DNA from: SVQP01 sp045587385
Lineage (GTDB): Bacteria > Bacillota > Clostridia > Oscillospirales > CAG-272
DNA: 64,000 nt
Direction: 5' to 3'
NCBI GenBank assembly: GCA_045587385.1
Contig: JAZNCE010000124.1
Span: 1-64,000, forward strand
Below are positions 16,413 to 25,152 of this stretch, piece by piece. The notes beneath the pieces were generated by a model. That model saw only the letters and a list, made by a program, of their open reading frames with translations. It was not told the DNA's origin and made no database searches. The position numbers and the translations under genes are program-made. Each line of letters starts with the position of its first letter. Within the stretch, counting starts at the first letter, position 1.

Positions 16413-17675
16413 TTATGCTTTTCTTTTCATGATCAATTTTTTGATCAAAACAATTGCGTAATGTACGGCAAGACCAACCGAAATGGCAACTACCAGGTCA
16501 AACACAACCGTAAGAACAAGTGTGAGCACCAGTACAAGCGTTTCGTAAAGGGGCGCTTTTTTGCAGATGGCGACAAAGTGACGCCACTCGCTCATGTTGT
16601 ATGCAACCATAAAGAGTACCGCTGCAATGACGGGCATGGGAATAAAGGAAGCATACGGCATAAATACAACCAATACAAGAAGCAGTACAACACCGTGCAC
16701 AATGCCGGAAATCGGTGAACGACCGCCATTTTTGACGTTGGCGGCTGTTCTGGCAATAGCACCCGTTGCTGGAATTCCGCCAAACAGTGCCGAACAAATA
16801 TTGCCCGCGCCCTGCGCAATAAGCTCTGTATTGGAGTTGTGGGTATCGGAGATCATTTTATCGGATACAACGCAGGAGAGCAGAGATTCAATTGCGGCAA
16901 GAATTGCAATTGTAAATGCGCTGGGAATCAAAGAAACAACTTTCTCCATGCTGAATGCAGGGAGGCTGAAGCGGGGAAGAGAGGAACTGATCTGATACAG
17001 GTCACCAATGGTGTTGACCTCGAGCTTTGTCAGGGCAACGATGACGGTGATCACCAGAACAGCAATCAGCGAACCGGGGATCTTCTTGCTGATTTTCGGC
17101 CACACGATCAAAATCGCAAGTGCAACAAGGCCCGTAATCAAAGCCAAAGGATTCATCGTCGAGATCGATTCTACGATCGCAATAATTTTTTCGGGTGCTT
17201 CAATTGCATTGGTCCCGGGCGCAAACGTCACGCCGAGAAAATCCTTGATTTGACCGATGACGATGGTGATAGCAATACCGGATGTGAAACCGACGGTAAT
17301 GGTTTCGGGAATGTACTTGATCAGCGTGCCGAGACGTAAAAGTCCCATGATCACAAGAATCAAACCAGCCATGATCGTAGCTATGGCAAGACCATCGATC
17401 CCGTGCTGTGCGACGGTGCCTGCAACGATTGTTGCAAATGCCGCCGTGGGGCCGGAAATGTTTACGCGGCTACCGCCGAGCAGCGCAATCACAATGCCTG
17501 CTATGATTGCGGTGTAAAGTCCCTTTTCAGGGGACACACCCGAAGCGATTGCAAGAGCGATTGAAAGGGGAAGTGCGATAATCGCAACGATGATTCCGGC
17601 AGTAACGTCGGAAATAAACTGTTTTTTCGAATAATCACGAAACGTATCGAATAGTTTAGGTCTGAAAGTCTTCAC
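16413..17675 (-). CDS. SulP family inorganic anion transporter without STAS domain
   Basis: This 420-aa integral membrane protein has the SulP/SLC26 fold: DVTAGIIVAIIALPLSIALAIASGVSPEKGLYTAIIAG near the N-terminus, the NISGPTAAF block (about residue 71), and repeated hydrophobic segments through to the C-terminus. Members carry sulfate, bicarbonate or dicarboxylates across the plasma membrane, usually with H+ or Na+. The substrate cannot be told from sequence. It ends at about 420 residues, right after the membrane domain, and lacks the cytoplasmic STAS domain that makes most SulP proteins 550 aa or longer. It is monocistronic, with its own promoter and terminator. Confidence 0.88.
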   Translation of the reverse strand: MKTFRPKLFDTFRDYSKKQFISDVTAGIIVAIIALPLSIALAIASGVSPEKGLYTAIIAGIVIALLGGSRVNISGPTAAFATIVAGTVAQHGIDGLAIATIMAGLILVIMGLLRLGTLIKYIPETITVGFTSGIAITIVIGQIKDFLGVTFAPGTNAIEAPEKIIAIVESISTMNPLALITGLVALAILIVWPKISKKIPGSLIAVLVITVIVALTKLEVNTIGDLYQISSSLPRFSLPAFSMEKVVSLIPSAFTIAILAAIESLLSCVVSDKMISDTHNSNTELIAQGAGNICSALFGGIPATGAIARTAANVKNGGRSPISGIVHGVVLLLVLVVFMPYASFIPMPVIAAVLFMVAYNMSEWRHFVAICKKAPLYETLVLVLTLVLTVVFDLVVAISVGLAVHYAIVLIKKLIMKRKA

Positions 17676-17713
17676 GTCAGTTGTCTATCTCCTGATTAAA
17701 AAATCCGGCGTTT

Positions 17714-17743
17714 ATTTTACTACACCTGCACTATAAAAGTCAA
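17714..17743 (-). promoter_or_regulatory. Probable promoter of the SulP gene
   Basis: On the minus strand TTGACT (17743-17738) is followed after 18 bp by TAAAAT (17719-17714), about 40 bases upstream of the start codon at 17675. Confidence 0.5.
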
Positions 17744-17874
17744 TAGCTTTTTGAAAAATTATGAAAAATATTTGAATTGATTTTTCATAATCAATTCGGC
17801 GGGTAAGATAACAACAAAGTAAACTTAATATCTTAATTTTACGGCAGAATTCAACTATTTTCTAATATTTCTGC

Positions 17875-17880
17875 TATAAT
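17875..17880 (+). promoter_or_regulatory. -10 box of the YwaF-like gene
   Basis: A perfect TATAAT lies 29 bases before the start at 17909. No good -35 box is seen; a weak TTCAAC lies 19 bp upstream. Confidence 0.45.
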
Positions 17881-17908
17881 AGCTTTAATAAAAGTTTCAG
17901 AGGTAAAT

Positions 17909-18718
17909 ATGTTATCGATTGTAAAAGAATTTTGCGGCTTTGGCGGTTATACGCGAGAAGCAGCCGGTGCTTATTCATGGCAGCATCTGACCTTTGTTTC
18001 CGTTTGTGTTGCAATCATGTTTGTACTCGGCATTTTGATCGGGTTGCATTATCGCAAAAATCCGTGTAAGAACAAAAATGTTCCTTTGATCTGGGCAGCG
18101 ATTATGATCGATTCATTTGAAATTACCAAGATTGTGATTTGCTGTATTCGCGCAGAGCTTGGCGATGAGCATTGGTACGATTCTTTGTTGCTTGATCTGC
18201 CGCTCTTTTTGTGCAGCATTCAGCTGATTGCTTTACCCCTTGCCGCATTTACCAAGAGCAGACTCAAGGAAGCGGCGCTGGATTTCGTTCTGATATTCGG
18301 TCTGCTGGGCGCCCTTGCGGGAACTTTCGGTGCAGCGCAGAACTTCGGCTCATATCCTTTGATTTGTATTGATAACGTTGCATCGGTTATTACACACTGC
18401 ATTTCCGGATTTGGCACATTGTACATAGGTTTTTCCGGTCTTGGCAGCCTGAAAATGCGCAACATTGGCATTACCTTTGGCATTCTGGTTTCCTTCTGTG
18501 GTGCTGCTTATATCGTCAACCACATTATCGACTATAATTATATGTTTTTGATGGCGGGCGACGGAACGCCTTATGATATTCTTTATAATTTGTTGGGTGG
18601 AAGCCCTGTATTCTATCCGATTGGCGTTGTAGTTCTTTTCCTTATTTGTATTGTCGCTTTTTACGGTATTTGTTACTTGGTTCGCAAGGCGAGATCAAAG
18701 AAAGAAACGCACGCATAA
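17909..18718 (+). CDS. YwaF/TIGR02206-type integral membrane protein
   Basis: This 269-aa membrane protein has about seven hydrophobic segments. It shows the recurrent polar signatures of the YwaF (TIGR02206) family: WQHLTF near residue 25, LPLFLCSIQL near 96, THCISGFGTLY near 156, and NHIIDYNYMFLM near 206. The family is of unknown function. It stands alone, read from its own -10 box and closed by a terminator at 18766. A basic tail (RKARSKKETHA) would be cytoplasmic by the positive-inside rule. Confidence 0.75.
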   Translation: MLSIVKEFCGFGGYTREAAGAYSWQHLTFVSVCVAIMFVLGILIGLHYRKNPCKNKNVPLIWAAIMIDSFEITKIVICCIRAELGDEHWYDSLLLDLPLFLCSIQLIALPLAAFTKSRLKEAALDFVLIFGLLGALAGTFGAAQNFGSYPLICIDNVASVITHCISGFGTLYIGFSGLGSLKMRNIGITFGILVSFCGAAYIVNHIIDYNYMFLMAGDGTPYDILYNLLGGSPVFYPIGVVVLFLICIVAFYGICYLVRKARSKKETHA

Positions 18719-18765
18719 TAAAAACGTCACCGCATCTTCTCTGCATTCTTAGCGGAGAAAACACG

Positions 18766-18799
18766 AACACCACCAAGGAATTTTCTTTGGTGGTGTTTT
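18766..18799 (+). terminator. Terminator of the YwaF-like gene
   Basis: AACACCACCAAGGAA (18766-18780) and TTCTTTGGTGGTGTT (18783-18797) form a long stem followed by TTTTC. Confidence 0.85.
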
Positions 18800-18819
18800 C
18801 TATCGGTGGGAATATGCGA

Positions 18820-19000
18820 AAGGCTCCCTCCGGGAGGGAGCTGGCAACCGCAATGTTTACAAAGCAAACTTGCCACGGAGCGAAGCGGAGTATGTAGGCT
18901 GACTGAGGGAGAGCGCGTGACAATAAAATTCGCGTAAGCTGAAAGTCACGCGGGCTCCTTCCACCACTTCGTGGTCCCCCTTCCTCCCGGAGGAAGGCTT
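18820..19000. repeat. Non-coding palindromic mosaic repeat
   Basis: This gene-free stretch is a chain of G+C-rich hairpins: CTCCCTCCGGGAGGGAG (18824-18840), ACCACTTCGTGGT (18963-18975) and CCTTCCTCCCGGAGGAAGG (18979-18997). Phrases such as GGAGCGAAGCGGAG, the GACTGAGGGAGAG block and the CCACTTCGTGG hairpin resemble dispersed intergenic repeats I associate with gut clostridial genomes. No ORF with a ribosome site is present. It is probably a multicopy REP- or MITE-like element; copy number cannot be judged from one window. Confidence 0.6.
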
Positions 19001-19012
19001 TTGTGCGCCGTG

Positions 19013-19100
19013 CTTCTGCGGATAGGGGGCTCAGGCTTCTGCCCGATGGTGCGTGGACTACCACGCGCTATGCTTGCCCCAGACGTAAGCGTCGGGAAAG
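19013..19100. repeat. Second short hairpin block downstream of the mosaic repeat
   Basis: GCGTGG-ACTA-CCACGC (19051-19066) and GACG-TAAG-CGTC (19082-19093) are compact hairpins in a gene-free region. It appears to be another dispersed non-coding repeat fused to the one at 18820. Confidence 0.4.
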
Positions 19101-19213
19101 TGGAAAAGCTATTTATGTTAGAGCTAAAACGATATTATCTTTCTGCATATTCTTTTTCCAACCAAATGGCGATTTGAGTTATAAATTTCTTTGCAAAGTC
19201 GCTGCTGAGTCGC

Positions 19214-19242
19214 TTTACCTTTTGTCATAAATATGCTATAAT
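19214..19242 (+). promoter_or_regulatory. Sigma-A promoter of the XRE regulator
   Basis: TTTACC (19214-19219) and TATAAT (19237-19242) with a 17-bp spacer lie 31 bases upstream of the ATG at 19273. Confidence 0.7.
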
Positions 19243-19272
19243 ATAATCATCAAAGAAAAGGAGAAAACTCGT

Positions 19273-20139
19273 ATGTCAATAGGAAAGAACATTGCATATT
19301 TTAGAAAAATCAAAGGATATACACAAGAAGAGTTAGGGCAGAAGATCGGAGTGACCAATCAAGCAGTATCAAAATGGGAGTCAGAAACTTCTATGCCTGA
19401 CATCATGCTCCTTCCTCGAATTGCAAATGCACTTGATGTTACTTTGGATGATTTGTTTGCAGAACGTATCATTAAGACCGCAGCACAGGAATCCAAGGTT
19501 TTCAACGAGGAAGCTGTTCACAATTTCCCGAAGGATGCACAAGCCGTGATTATTGATTCCTTATGTCAGCAAACCAATTTGGTGAATTGCAATACTTGGG
19601 ATTTTTTGAAAGCGGACCAAAACCCCTTTACGAAAAAGTACGACCAAATACGACAGTATTATACGATGTGTTGCTTGTCTGACACTGCAGGTGCTGCATT
19701 CGTGTCTAATACTCTCACGATGATCGACTCCGGTATTAAGCCAACAGATATCGGTTCAATATTTGATAAGCCTGAAGTAGCCTCCGGCATTAAAAAGCTA
19801 TCGGATCCAAACGTGAGACAGGTGCTTTCTCATATATGTAATGAATATTTTCAGAGTACAGCGCCGTTTGACCATAAGAATCCCGAATATTTTACGATAG
19901 AAATCCGACTGAATGAACTTTCTTGTCATCTTGGAATCTCCAGTGATGATATACTGGAAGCTTTGGAAAAACTGATATTCCTGCACATCGTAGAATCAGA
20001 AACAAATGATGGTACGCGATATCTGCTTCACAAAATCAAAGCAATCGAGGCGGCAGTATCTTTCCGATTGATTGAAAGACTCATTCATAATGAAGCCGGC
20101 TTTGGTTGTGGCGAGTTTTTTGCATTGATACAATGTTAA
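19273..20139 (+). CDS. XRE-family transcriptional regulator
   Basis: The 288-aa protein begins with a classic XRE/Cro HTH (residues about 5-60: IGKNIAYFRKIKGYTQEELGQKIGVTNQAVSKWES, then P-D-x-x-LLPRIANALDVTLDDLF). The C-terminal 200 residues contain a second region that looks like a winged helix (IEIRLNELSCHLGISSDDILEALEKLIFLHIV, about 218-250). Proteins of this layout bind DNA through the N-terminus and sense an unknown signal through the rest. The gene is single, with AAGGAG upstream of the ATG. It is convergent with the AEC permease gene; no target can be named. Confidence 0.8.
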   Translation: MSIGKNIAYFRKIKGYTQEELGQKIGVTNQAVSKWESETSMPDIMLLPRIANALDVTLDDLFAERIIKTAAQESKVFNEEAVHNFPKDAQAVIIDSLCQQTNLVNCNTWDFLKADQNPFTKKYDQIRQYYTMCCLSDTAGAAFVSNTLTMIDSGIKPTDIGSIFDKPEVASGIKKLSDPNVRQVLSHICNEYFQSTAPFDHKNPEYFTIEIRLNELSCHLGISSDDILEALEKLIFLHIVESETNDGTRYLLHKIKAIEAAVSFRLIERLIHNEAGFGCGEFFALIQC

Positions 20140-20203
20140 ATGGTTTTCTATAATCCTCGCCACGCCTCGCGCGGGGCGTTTCTTTGTCTTCTGCATATCA
20201 AAA

Positions 20204-20227
20204 AGCCACCACATTTCTGTGGTGGCT
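20204..20227 (-). terminator. Terminator of the AEC permease gene (probably bidirectional)
   Basis: AGCCACCACA (20204-20213) pairs with TGTGGTGGCT (20218-20227) around TTTC. On the minus strand it is followed by TTTTT. It lies between the converging XRE and AEC genes and may serve both. Confidence 0.75.
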
Positions 20228-20314
20228 AATTTCATTTTTACCGCTAATTTTGCAGACGCTCGCGGTGACGTTTTTTTCTTCTGAATCACACAATGAACTG
20301 ACTTGTGTATGCAT

Positions 20315-21292
20315 TTACCACACTTGCAGTATTTTATCCGCCAGCGTCAGCATCAGCGGCAGTGTGGCAAGGCAGAGCATGCTTGAAACGCCCACCGTTT
20401 GAGAGGCGTATCCGGGAGAAATATCGTACGTTTCCGAAAACATCGAGATGATCGAGGCTGTGGGCAATGCCGTAACTGCGGTCGAGAACATCACAATGTC
20501 GTTTGAAAATCCGAGCAGCTTACATATGACGAACACGATTGCCGGAATCAATATAAGCTTGCAAAACGAGAACAGGTAAATCTTTCCCGAGCACAGCAGC
20601 TGCTTGGGTGTTCTTGTTGCAAGCAGCGCACCTGTGATCAGCACTGAAATCGGTAAGCACAGTGCTGCCAGCTTGCCAAACAGCATTAAAAACGCATCAT
20701 CCACAACCGTTCCGATCAGCGGATTATGCAGAGCAGGATTGCGTAACAAGTACAATATTACGCCAATCGCGCAGGGAATTGATCCGAAATTGATCAACGC
20801 CTTCTTGGGCGTCATGCGGATATCATCACGCTTGCGCCCCAGGATCATCAATCCCCAGATATACATAAAGATATTAAAGCTGATTAAATAGAATGCTCCG
20901 TAGAATTTCCCAATGTCACCGAAGATAGCACCAAGGATCGGAAGACCGATAAAACCGCAGTTGGTGAAGATCAGCGAAAATTCGGTGATCTTTCTTTCGT
21001 TCAAATCATTATAAGATAGACAAAGAGGGAAAGCGATCAAGGACATCAAAAAATGCAGGAAGAATCCAATGGCAAGGATCACAAGCCCCTTTTTGAGATT
21101 TTCATTGGTGTACTGCACGTTGACCAGGGCATCAATAATCATCATGGGCTGTCCCACCTTGATAATCAAAGTGGACAATCTCTTTGATGCGACATCGTCG
21201 ATCCAACCGATTTTGCGGCAGAAAAAACCTACCACAAGCATCAAAAACATGACGATGATGACGACAAGCAGGGAAGTAAAATCGTACGTCAT
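20315..21292 (-). CDS. AEC (auxin efflux carrier) family permease
   Basis: This 325-aa membrane protein has about ten hydrophobic segments in two halves. The first half ends with the family signature EFSLIFTNCGFIGLPILGAIFGD (about residues 103-125). The C-terminal part carries TAVTALPTASIISMFSETY. AEC proteins export or import organic acids such as malate or citrate, or other small solutes; the substrate here is unknown. The start codon follows the stop of the uracil-DNA glycosylase gene by 3 bases, so the two form an operon read from the promoter at 21905, although no functional link is evident. Confidence 0.85.
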   Translation of the reverse strand: MTYDFTSLLVVIIVMFLMLVVGFFCRKIGWIDDVASKRLSTLIIKVGQPMMIIDALVNVQYTNENLKKGLVILAIGFFLHFLMSLIAFPLCLSYNDLNERKITEFSLIFTNCGFIGLPILGAIFGDIGKFYGAFYLISFNIFMYIWGLMILGRKRDDIRMTPKKALINFGSIPCAIGVILYLLRNPALHNPLIGTVVDDAFLMLFGKLAALCLPISVLITGALLATRTPKQLLCSGKIYLFSFCKLILIPAIVFVICKLLGFSNDIVMFSTAVTALPTASIISMFSETYDISPGYASQTVGVSSMLCLATLPLMLTLADKILQVW

Positions 21293-21295
21293 GGC

Positions 21296-21859
21296 TTAGT
21301 CCTTCAAGCTGTCAAGCTTATTCTTGATTTCCTGCATATCAGCAAGCATCTCTTCCTTGCGTCTGGGGTCTCGCAAAAGCGCAGCGGGATGATAAACAGC
21401 CGTCATGACGAAGTTGCCTTTTTCAAACCACGTGCCGTGCTCCTTTGAGATCTTGAAGTCGGGCTTGATCAGGCGCATTGCTGCAATTCTACCAAGGCAA
21501 ACGATGATCTTTGGCTGGATCAGTCTGACCTGCTCGCGCAGATAATCTATGCAGGCGTCTTCTTCTGCGGGTAAAGGGTCTCTGTTTTTGGGAGGACGGC
21601 ACTTAAGAATGTTGGCTATATACACATCCTCACGGTTGATGTCAACGGCATACAAATATTTATCAAGAAGTTGGCCGGCTCTGCCTACAAAAGGAGTGCC
21701 GGAAAGATCCTCCTGCTCACCGGGCGCTTCGCCCACAAACAGAATATCGGCTTCACGGTTTCCGGTACCGAAAACACAATTTGTGCGTGTTTTGGCAAGC
21801 TCACAGCCTTGGCAGCTGCTGCATGCTTGATAAAGTTGATCCCAAGTCAATGGTAGCAC
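21296..21859 (-). CDS. Family 4 (4Fe-4S) uracil-DNA glycosylase
   Basis: This 187-aa enzyme shows the family-4 UDG signatures. They are N-terminal cysteines in CSSCQGCELAKTR (about residues 13-26) for the iron-sulfur cluster, the active-site motif GEAPGEQED (about 43-51), NILKCRPPKNRDP (about 83-95, including a further cluster cysteine), and the HPAALLR motif near 157. It removes uracil from deaminated DNA to start base excision repair. The length is normal for the family. It is the first gene of a two-gene operon with the AEC permease. Confidence 0.92.
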   Translation of the reverse strand: MLPLTWDQLYQACSSCQGCELAKTRTNCVFGTGNREADILFVGEAPGEQEDLSGTPFVGRAGQLLDKYLYAVDINREDVYIANILKCRPPKNRDPLPAEEDACIDYLREQVRLIQPKIIVCLGRIAAMRLIKPDFKISKEHGTWFEKGNFVMTAVYHPAALLRDPRRKEEMLADMQEIKNKLDSLKD

Positions 21860-21876
21860 CTCGCTTTCATGCCATC

Positions 21877-21905
21877 ATTATATCAAAAAGATAGACAGAA
21901 TGCAA
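21877..21905 (-). promoter_or_regulatory. Sigma-A promoter of the UDG-AEC operon
   Basis: On the minus strand TTGCAT (21905-21900) and TATAAT (21882-21877) are separated by 17 bp, 18 bases upstream of the UDG start codon. Confidence 0.7.
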
Positions 21906-21919
21906 GAGGTTGAGCAAAT

Positions 21920-22546
21920 TTATAATTCAGAGAAGACCTGAACTGCCTTTTCCTTGCAGATCATCGTACAGTATTCGCTCAGATATCCTTGCATCGAGCG
22001 TGAGTTTTCTCTGTAACCGTATTCACTCAAAAAGCAATATTCATCGATCGCGTACAAAGACGGCGTTGAAAAATCGTACAGCAAGAGATAATAGGTGCGC
22101 TTATGGTCGACGTAAGCGTTGCAAGAGCCTGAAAACCCAACCAAGGCAAGACGCTTACACACAGAAATTAAATGTTCAAGCTTTAAAAATGAATAGGTAC
22201 ACATATCCGGAAAAAACCTTTCGTTGCGTACGGACAAGGGCTTTTGATTTGAAGACGGTGACGGTACGGGAAGAGCGCAACGGTTGCCGTAATCCTGATC
22301 ATTTTCGGGCGCGGTGATAAACAACTCGCACCCGCCGTCACATCCGGGATACATCTGTACGTACAGCCTGCTCATATCTATATCAAAGCCTGTTTTTTCT
22401 TTTGCATCCCTGAGCAACTGTCGCAAGACGTTTCTGACGTGATGATCAGCGATGTTGATGGTATCGTTATGTAGATCATAATGCGTCATATCCGATGATG
22501 TCAGCATGATTTTCAGCTTGGTATCACTGATTTTAATCAAATCCAT
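21920..22546 (-). CDS. mecA: MecA-like Clp adaptor protein
   Basis: This 208-aa protein has the MecA layout: an N-terminal domain starting MDLIKISDTKLKIMLTSSDMTHYDL, a segment around LLRDAKEKTGFDIDMSRLYVQMYPGCDGGCELFIT (about residues 42-78), and a C-terminal domain (about 110-208) with an SFLKLEHLISVCKRL helix. MecA hands substrates to ClpC-type unfoldases in Firmicutes. A Clp ATPase with a zinc N-domain is encoded at 48253 in this window, but whether they are partners is unknown. Identification is by overall pattern, since MecA sequences diverge strongly. Confidence 0.75.
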   Translation of the reverse strand: MDLIKISDTKLKIMLTSSDMTHYDLHNDTINIADHHVRNVLRQLLRDAKEKTGFDIDMSRLYVQMYPGCDGGCELFITAPENDQDYGNRCALPVPSPSSNQKPLSVRNERFFPDMCTYSFLKLEHLISVCKRLALVGFSGSCNAYVDHKRTYYLLLYDFSTPSLYAIDEYCFLSEYGYRENSRSMQGYLSEYCTMICKEKAVQVFSEL

Positions 22547-22631
22547 ATAAATAAACCTTTCTACTTTTTATCCATTATCATTATAATCCGAATTTCACAA
22601 TTTGTGTACCCCTAAAAATATGGTAATTCAA

Positions 22632-22660
22632 TTGACGGACGCGCGCAGATGTGCTATAAT
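22632..22660 (+). promoter_or_regulatory. Sigma-A promoter of the Rad3-type helicase
   Basis: TTGACG (22632-22637) and TATAAT (22655-22660) with a 17-bp spacer precede the ATG at 22690 and its AGGAGG. Confidence 0.8.
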
Positions 22661-22689
22661 GAAGAAAAACTACGCAAGGAGGTGACGGG

Positions 22690-25041
22690 ATGCGGTATAA
22701 CGAACAAACGGGCTGCGTTGAAATTGGGCTGAGCGAGCTGTGTGCGCTTGCGTTTGGACGCGGTAATTATCATGACGAAGCACAAGGTGTGCATGATCAG
22801 AGCGTTCTTGAAGGGAACGCACATGAGTATTTTGCGGACGTTATACTGCAGCATACCTGTCGCTATGCCGGAGTTTTGATCAAAGTTGCGGGGACAGCGC
22901 AGGGAATTGCCAAGGAAAACGGCGAGGTCACCTTGGATTATACCGTTCACTGCGCTAAATTGCCCTCGGACGGGGAAGTTTTTACAGTACCGGTTCGCCA
23001 ACGGTGCCTTGCTTACATGCTGGCATCGGCAAAGGACTTACAAACGGTTCTTATAAGAAGATTGGTTGTGACTGCTAAAGGAGAATGTGCAAACTCCACA
23101 GTTTGCTTTACTATTACAACACTCTCTGATGAATACGCAAGCGTGTTGTCACGCGCGATGCCTTATATCGAGAATTGTGTTGAGCAAAACAGAGAAGTCA
23201 AGCCTCGCGCTGCGTCTCTTGCGTTCCCGTATCCCGAGATCCGCGAGGGGCAGGAGGAATTCATGCGCGAGTGCTTCCGTGACGTGATGCACGGAAAACG
23301 CTTATTTATTCAAGCTCCCACAGGCATTGGCAAAACGATCTCGACCATGTATCCTGCCGTGCGCGCCATGGGAAAGGGAAAGTGCGATAAAGTCTTCTAT
23401 CTAACTGCCAAAGCCAGCACGCGACGCGAGGCATTTGCAGCTGCGAAACGTCTTTTTGAGGCGGGTGCGCCCTTGCGCACCATCATCCTGTCAGCAAAGG
23501 AGCAGATGTGTCCTGCCGAGGAGTGTAATTACAGAACGTGTAAGCATAATTGCCCGAGAAGCATGTCGCATACCAAAATCATGCAAGCTATATCCGAGCT
23601 GCTGACTCATCAAAACGGATACACCTCAGCACTGATCAAGCGTGTTGCAGAAAAGTACGGAGTTTGCCCCTATGAGCTTTCGCTGGATCTGTCCGAATTT
23701 TGCAGCATCGTGATCTGTGACTACAATTACGTTTATAATCCCGCCGTAAAACTGCGTCGATATTTCGTGGAAAATAACGGAAAATACGTACTTCTTGTCG
23801 ACGAGGCGCATAACCTGATTGATAGAGCGAGAGATATGTTTTCCTGCGAGATCAGCAGCAGTGCCTTTGTTGATTTGATGCAGCAGCTGCCCGAAAGCGA
23901 TCCCTTGTTCGCTAAGTTGAAGCAAGCTACCTCCGTATTCAAGATCGCAAGGCGTTATTGCAGGGACAGCGTGCACAAGATTGAAAACGGAACAGAGTGC
24001 GGGTACTATTATTCCAAGGAGCCATTGGACGATATTAATTCTGTGCTTGCCGGCTTATCTGCGGATATTGAAAAATGGCTGAAAATACACACATATGACG
24101 CAATTTACGACAAAATCGAGGCATTTCACGGAGAATTGCGCGCATACGTGTCAACCACCGAGCTGTATGATAAAGGCTTTGTCACTTATTTGACGCTGCT
24201 TGGAAATGAAATTACGCTCAAGCAGTTGTGTCTTGATCCGAGTCATCAGCTACAAGATTGCAACAGCGCCGCAGAAGCGGTGATTATGTTTTCCGCAACC
24301 CTGACTCCGCCGGAATACTTTGCGCAAACGCTGGGCGGGGGCAAGGAAGCTGTTACTGTAAATTTCCCATCCCCCTTTCCGCATGAAAATCTTTGCGTCA
24401 CCGTTGCAGACGGAATCAGCACAAGATACGAGGACAGGGAAAAGTCGATCAAGAAAACTGCAGCTTGCATTGCCGCTTCGGTTTGCGGTAAGGTAGGAAA
24501 TTACATGGTGTATTTCCCATCGTATTCCTATATGGAGCAGGTCGCACGGGCATTTTGCGCAAGGTATCCGGACGTTCCCGTGCTGTTACAAAAACGTGGC
24601 ATGACGCAGGAGCAGAAAGAGCAGTTCTTGGATGCTTTCGTAGCGGATAACCCCAGTATGCTGATAGGCTTTTGCGTGCTTGGCGGCTCGTTTTCCGAAG
24701 GTGTTGACCTTCCCGGCGGCAGACTGATCGGCAGCATTATCGTAGGCGTTGGTATCCCGGGGCTTTCGGACGAAAGGAATATCATACGCGACTATTATAC
24801 TGATCAGAACGGAATGGGATACGAATACGCTTACGTTTATCCCGGAATGAATCACGTATTACAGGCGGCAGGGCGTGTGATTCGCACCGATACCGACCGC
24901 GGAATCGTTGTGCTGATTGATCAAAGATATGCCGAGCCCCGTTATACAGAGCTGTTTCCACCGCATTGGGAAGACGTAAGAATTGCAAGCGATGCAAATT
25001 CACTTGCAAAAATAATCGCTGATTTTTGGAAAAACAAGTGA
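22690..25041 (+). CDS. Rad3/DinG-type DNA helicase with Fe-S cysteines and a degenerate nuclease-like N-domain
   Basis: The 783-aa protein has Walker A APTGIGKT (209-216), DEAH (371-374) and the C-terminal helicase block GRVIRTDTDRGIVVLIDQR (about 725-743). Four cysteines, C274, C279, C284 and C288, sit where XPD/DinG enzymes bind a 4Fe-4S cluster. Firmicute members of this branch usually carry an N-terminal PD-(D/E)xK-like domain. Here residues 1-170 keep the overall pattern, but GTAQGI and LDYTVH stand where GRADGI and an E-x-K motif are expected, so nuclease activity looks lost. Role: ATP-dependent 5'-3' unwinding in repair or recombination (family knowledge). It has its own promoter; no terminator is visible before the next promoter. 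Confidence 0.85.
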   Translation: MRYNEQTGCVEIGLSELCALAFGRGNYHDEAQGVHDQSVLEGNAHEYFADVILQHTCRYAGVLIKVAGTAQGIAKENGEVTLDYTVHCAKLPSDGEVFTVPVRQRCLAYMLASAKDLQTVLIRRLVVTAKGECANSTVCFTITTLSDEYASVLSRAMPYIENCVEQNREVKPRAASLAFPYPEIREGQEEFMRECFRDVMHGKRLFIQAPTGIGKTISTMYPAVRAMGKGKCDKVFYLTAKASTRREAFAAAKRLFEAGAPLRTIILSAKEQMCPAEECNYRTCKHNCPRSMSHTKIMQAISELLTHQNGYTSALIKRVAEKYGVCPYELSLDLSEFCSIVICDYNYVYNPAVKLRRYFVENNGKYVLLVDEAHNLIDRARDMFSCEISSSAFVDLMQQLPESDPLFAKLKQATSVFKIARRYCRDSVHKIENGTECGYYYSKEPLDDINSVLAGLSADIEKWLKIHTYDAIYDKIEAFHGELRAYVSTTELYDKGFVTYLTLLGNEITLKQLCLDPSHQLQDCNSAAEAVIMFSATLTPPEYFAQTLGGGKEAVTVNFPSPFPHENLCVTVADGISTRYEDREKSIKKTAACIAASVCGKVGNYMVYFPSYSYMEQVARAFCARYPDVPVLLQKRGMTQEQKEQFLDAFVADNPSMLIGFCVLGGSFSEGVDLPGGRLIGSIIVGVGIPGLSDERNIIRDYYTDQNGMGYEYAYVYPGMNHVLQAAGRVIRTDTDRGIVVLIDQRYAEPRYTELFPPHWEDVRIASDANSLAKIIADFWKNK

Positions 25042-25089
25042 TATTTCAAAAAATGTGCAATATTTATTGAAAAATATTCAAAATAGGTA

Positions 25090-25118
25090 TTGCAAATTAT
25101 AAAACATCGTGGTATAAT
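25090..25118 (+). promoter_or_regulatory. Sigma-A promoter of the aminotransferase gene
   Basis: TTGCAA (25090-25095) and TATAAT (25113-25118) with a 17-bp spacer lie upstream of GGAG at 25141 and the ATG at 25153. Confidence 0.75.
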
Positions 25119-25152
25119 GTGAGAGTTGATTTGTCATTTAGGAGTATGTAAG

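Noticed and set aside
17676..17908. Riboswitch upstream of the SulP or YwaF-like gene
   Set aside because: The A+T-rich gap shows only promoter boxes; no recognisable aptamer core or terminator-antiterminator pair is present.
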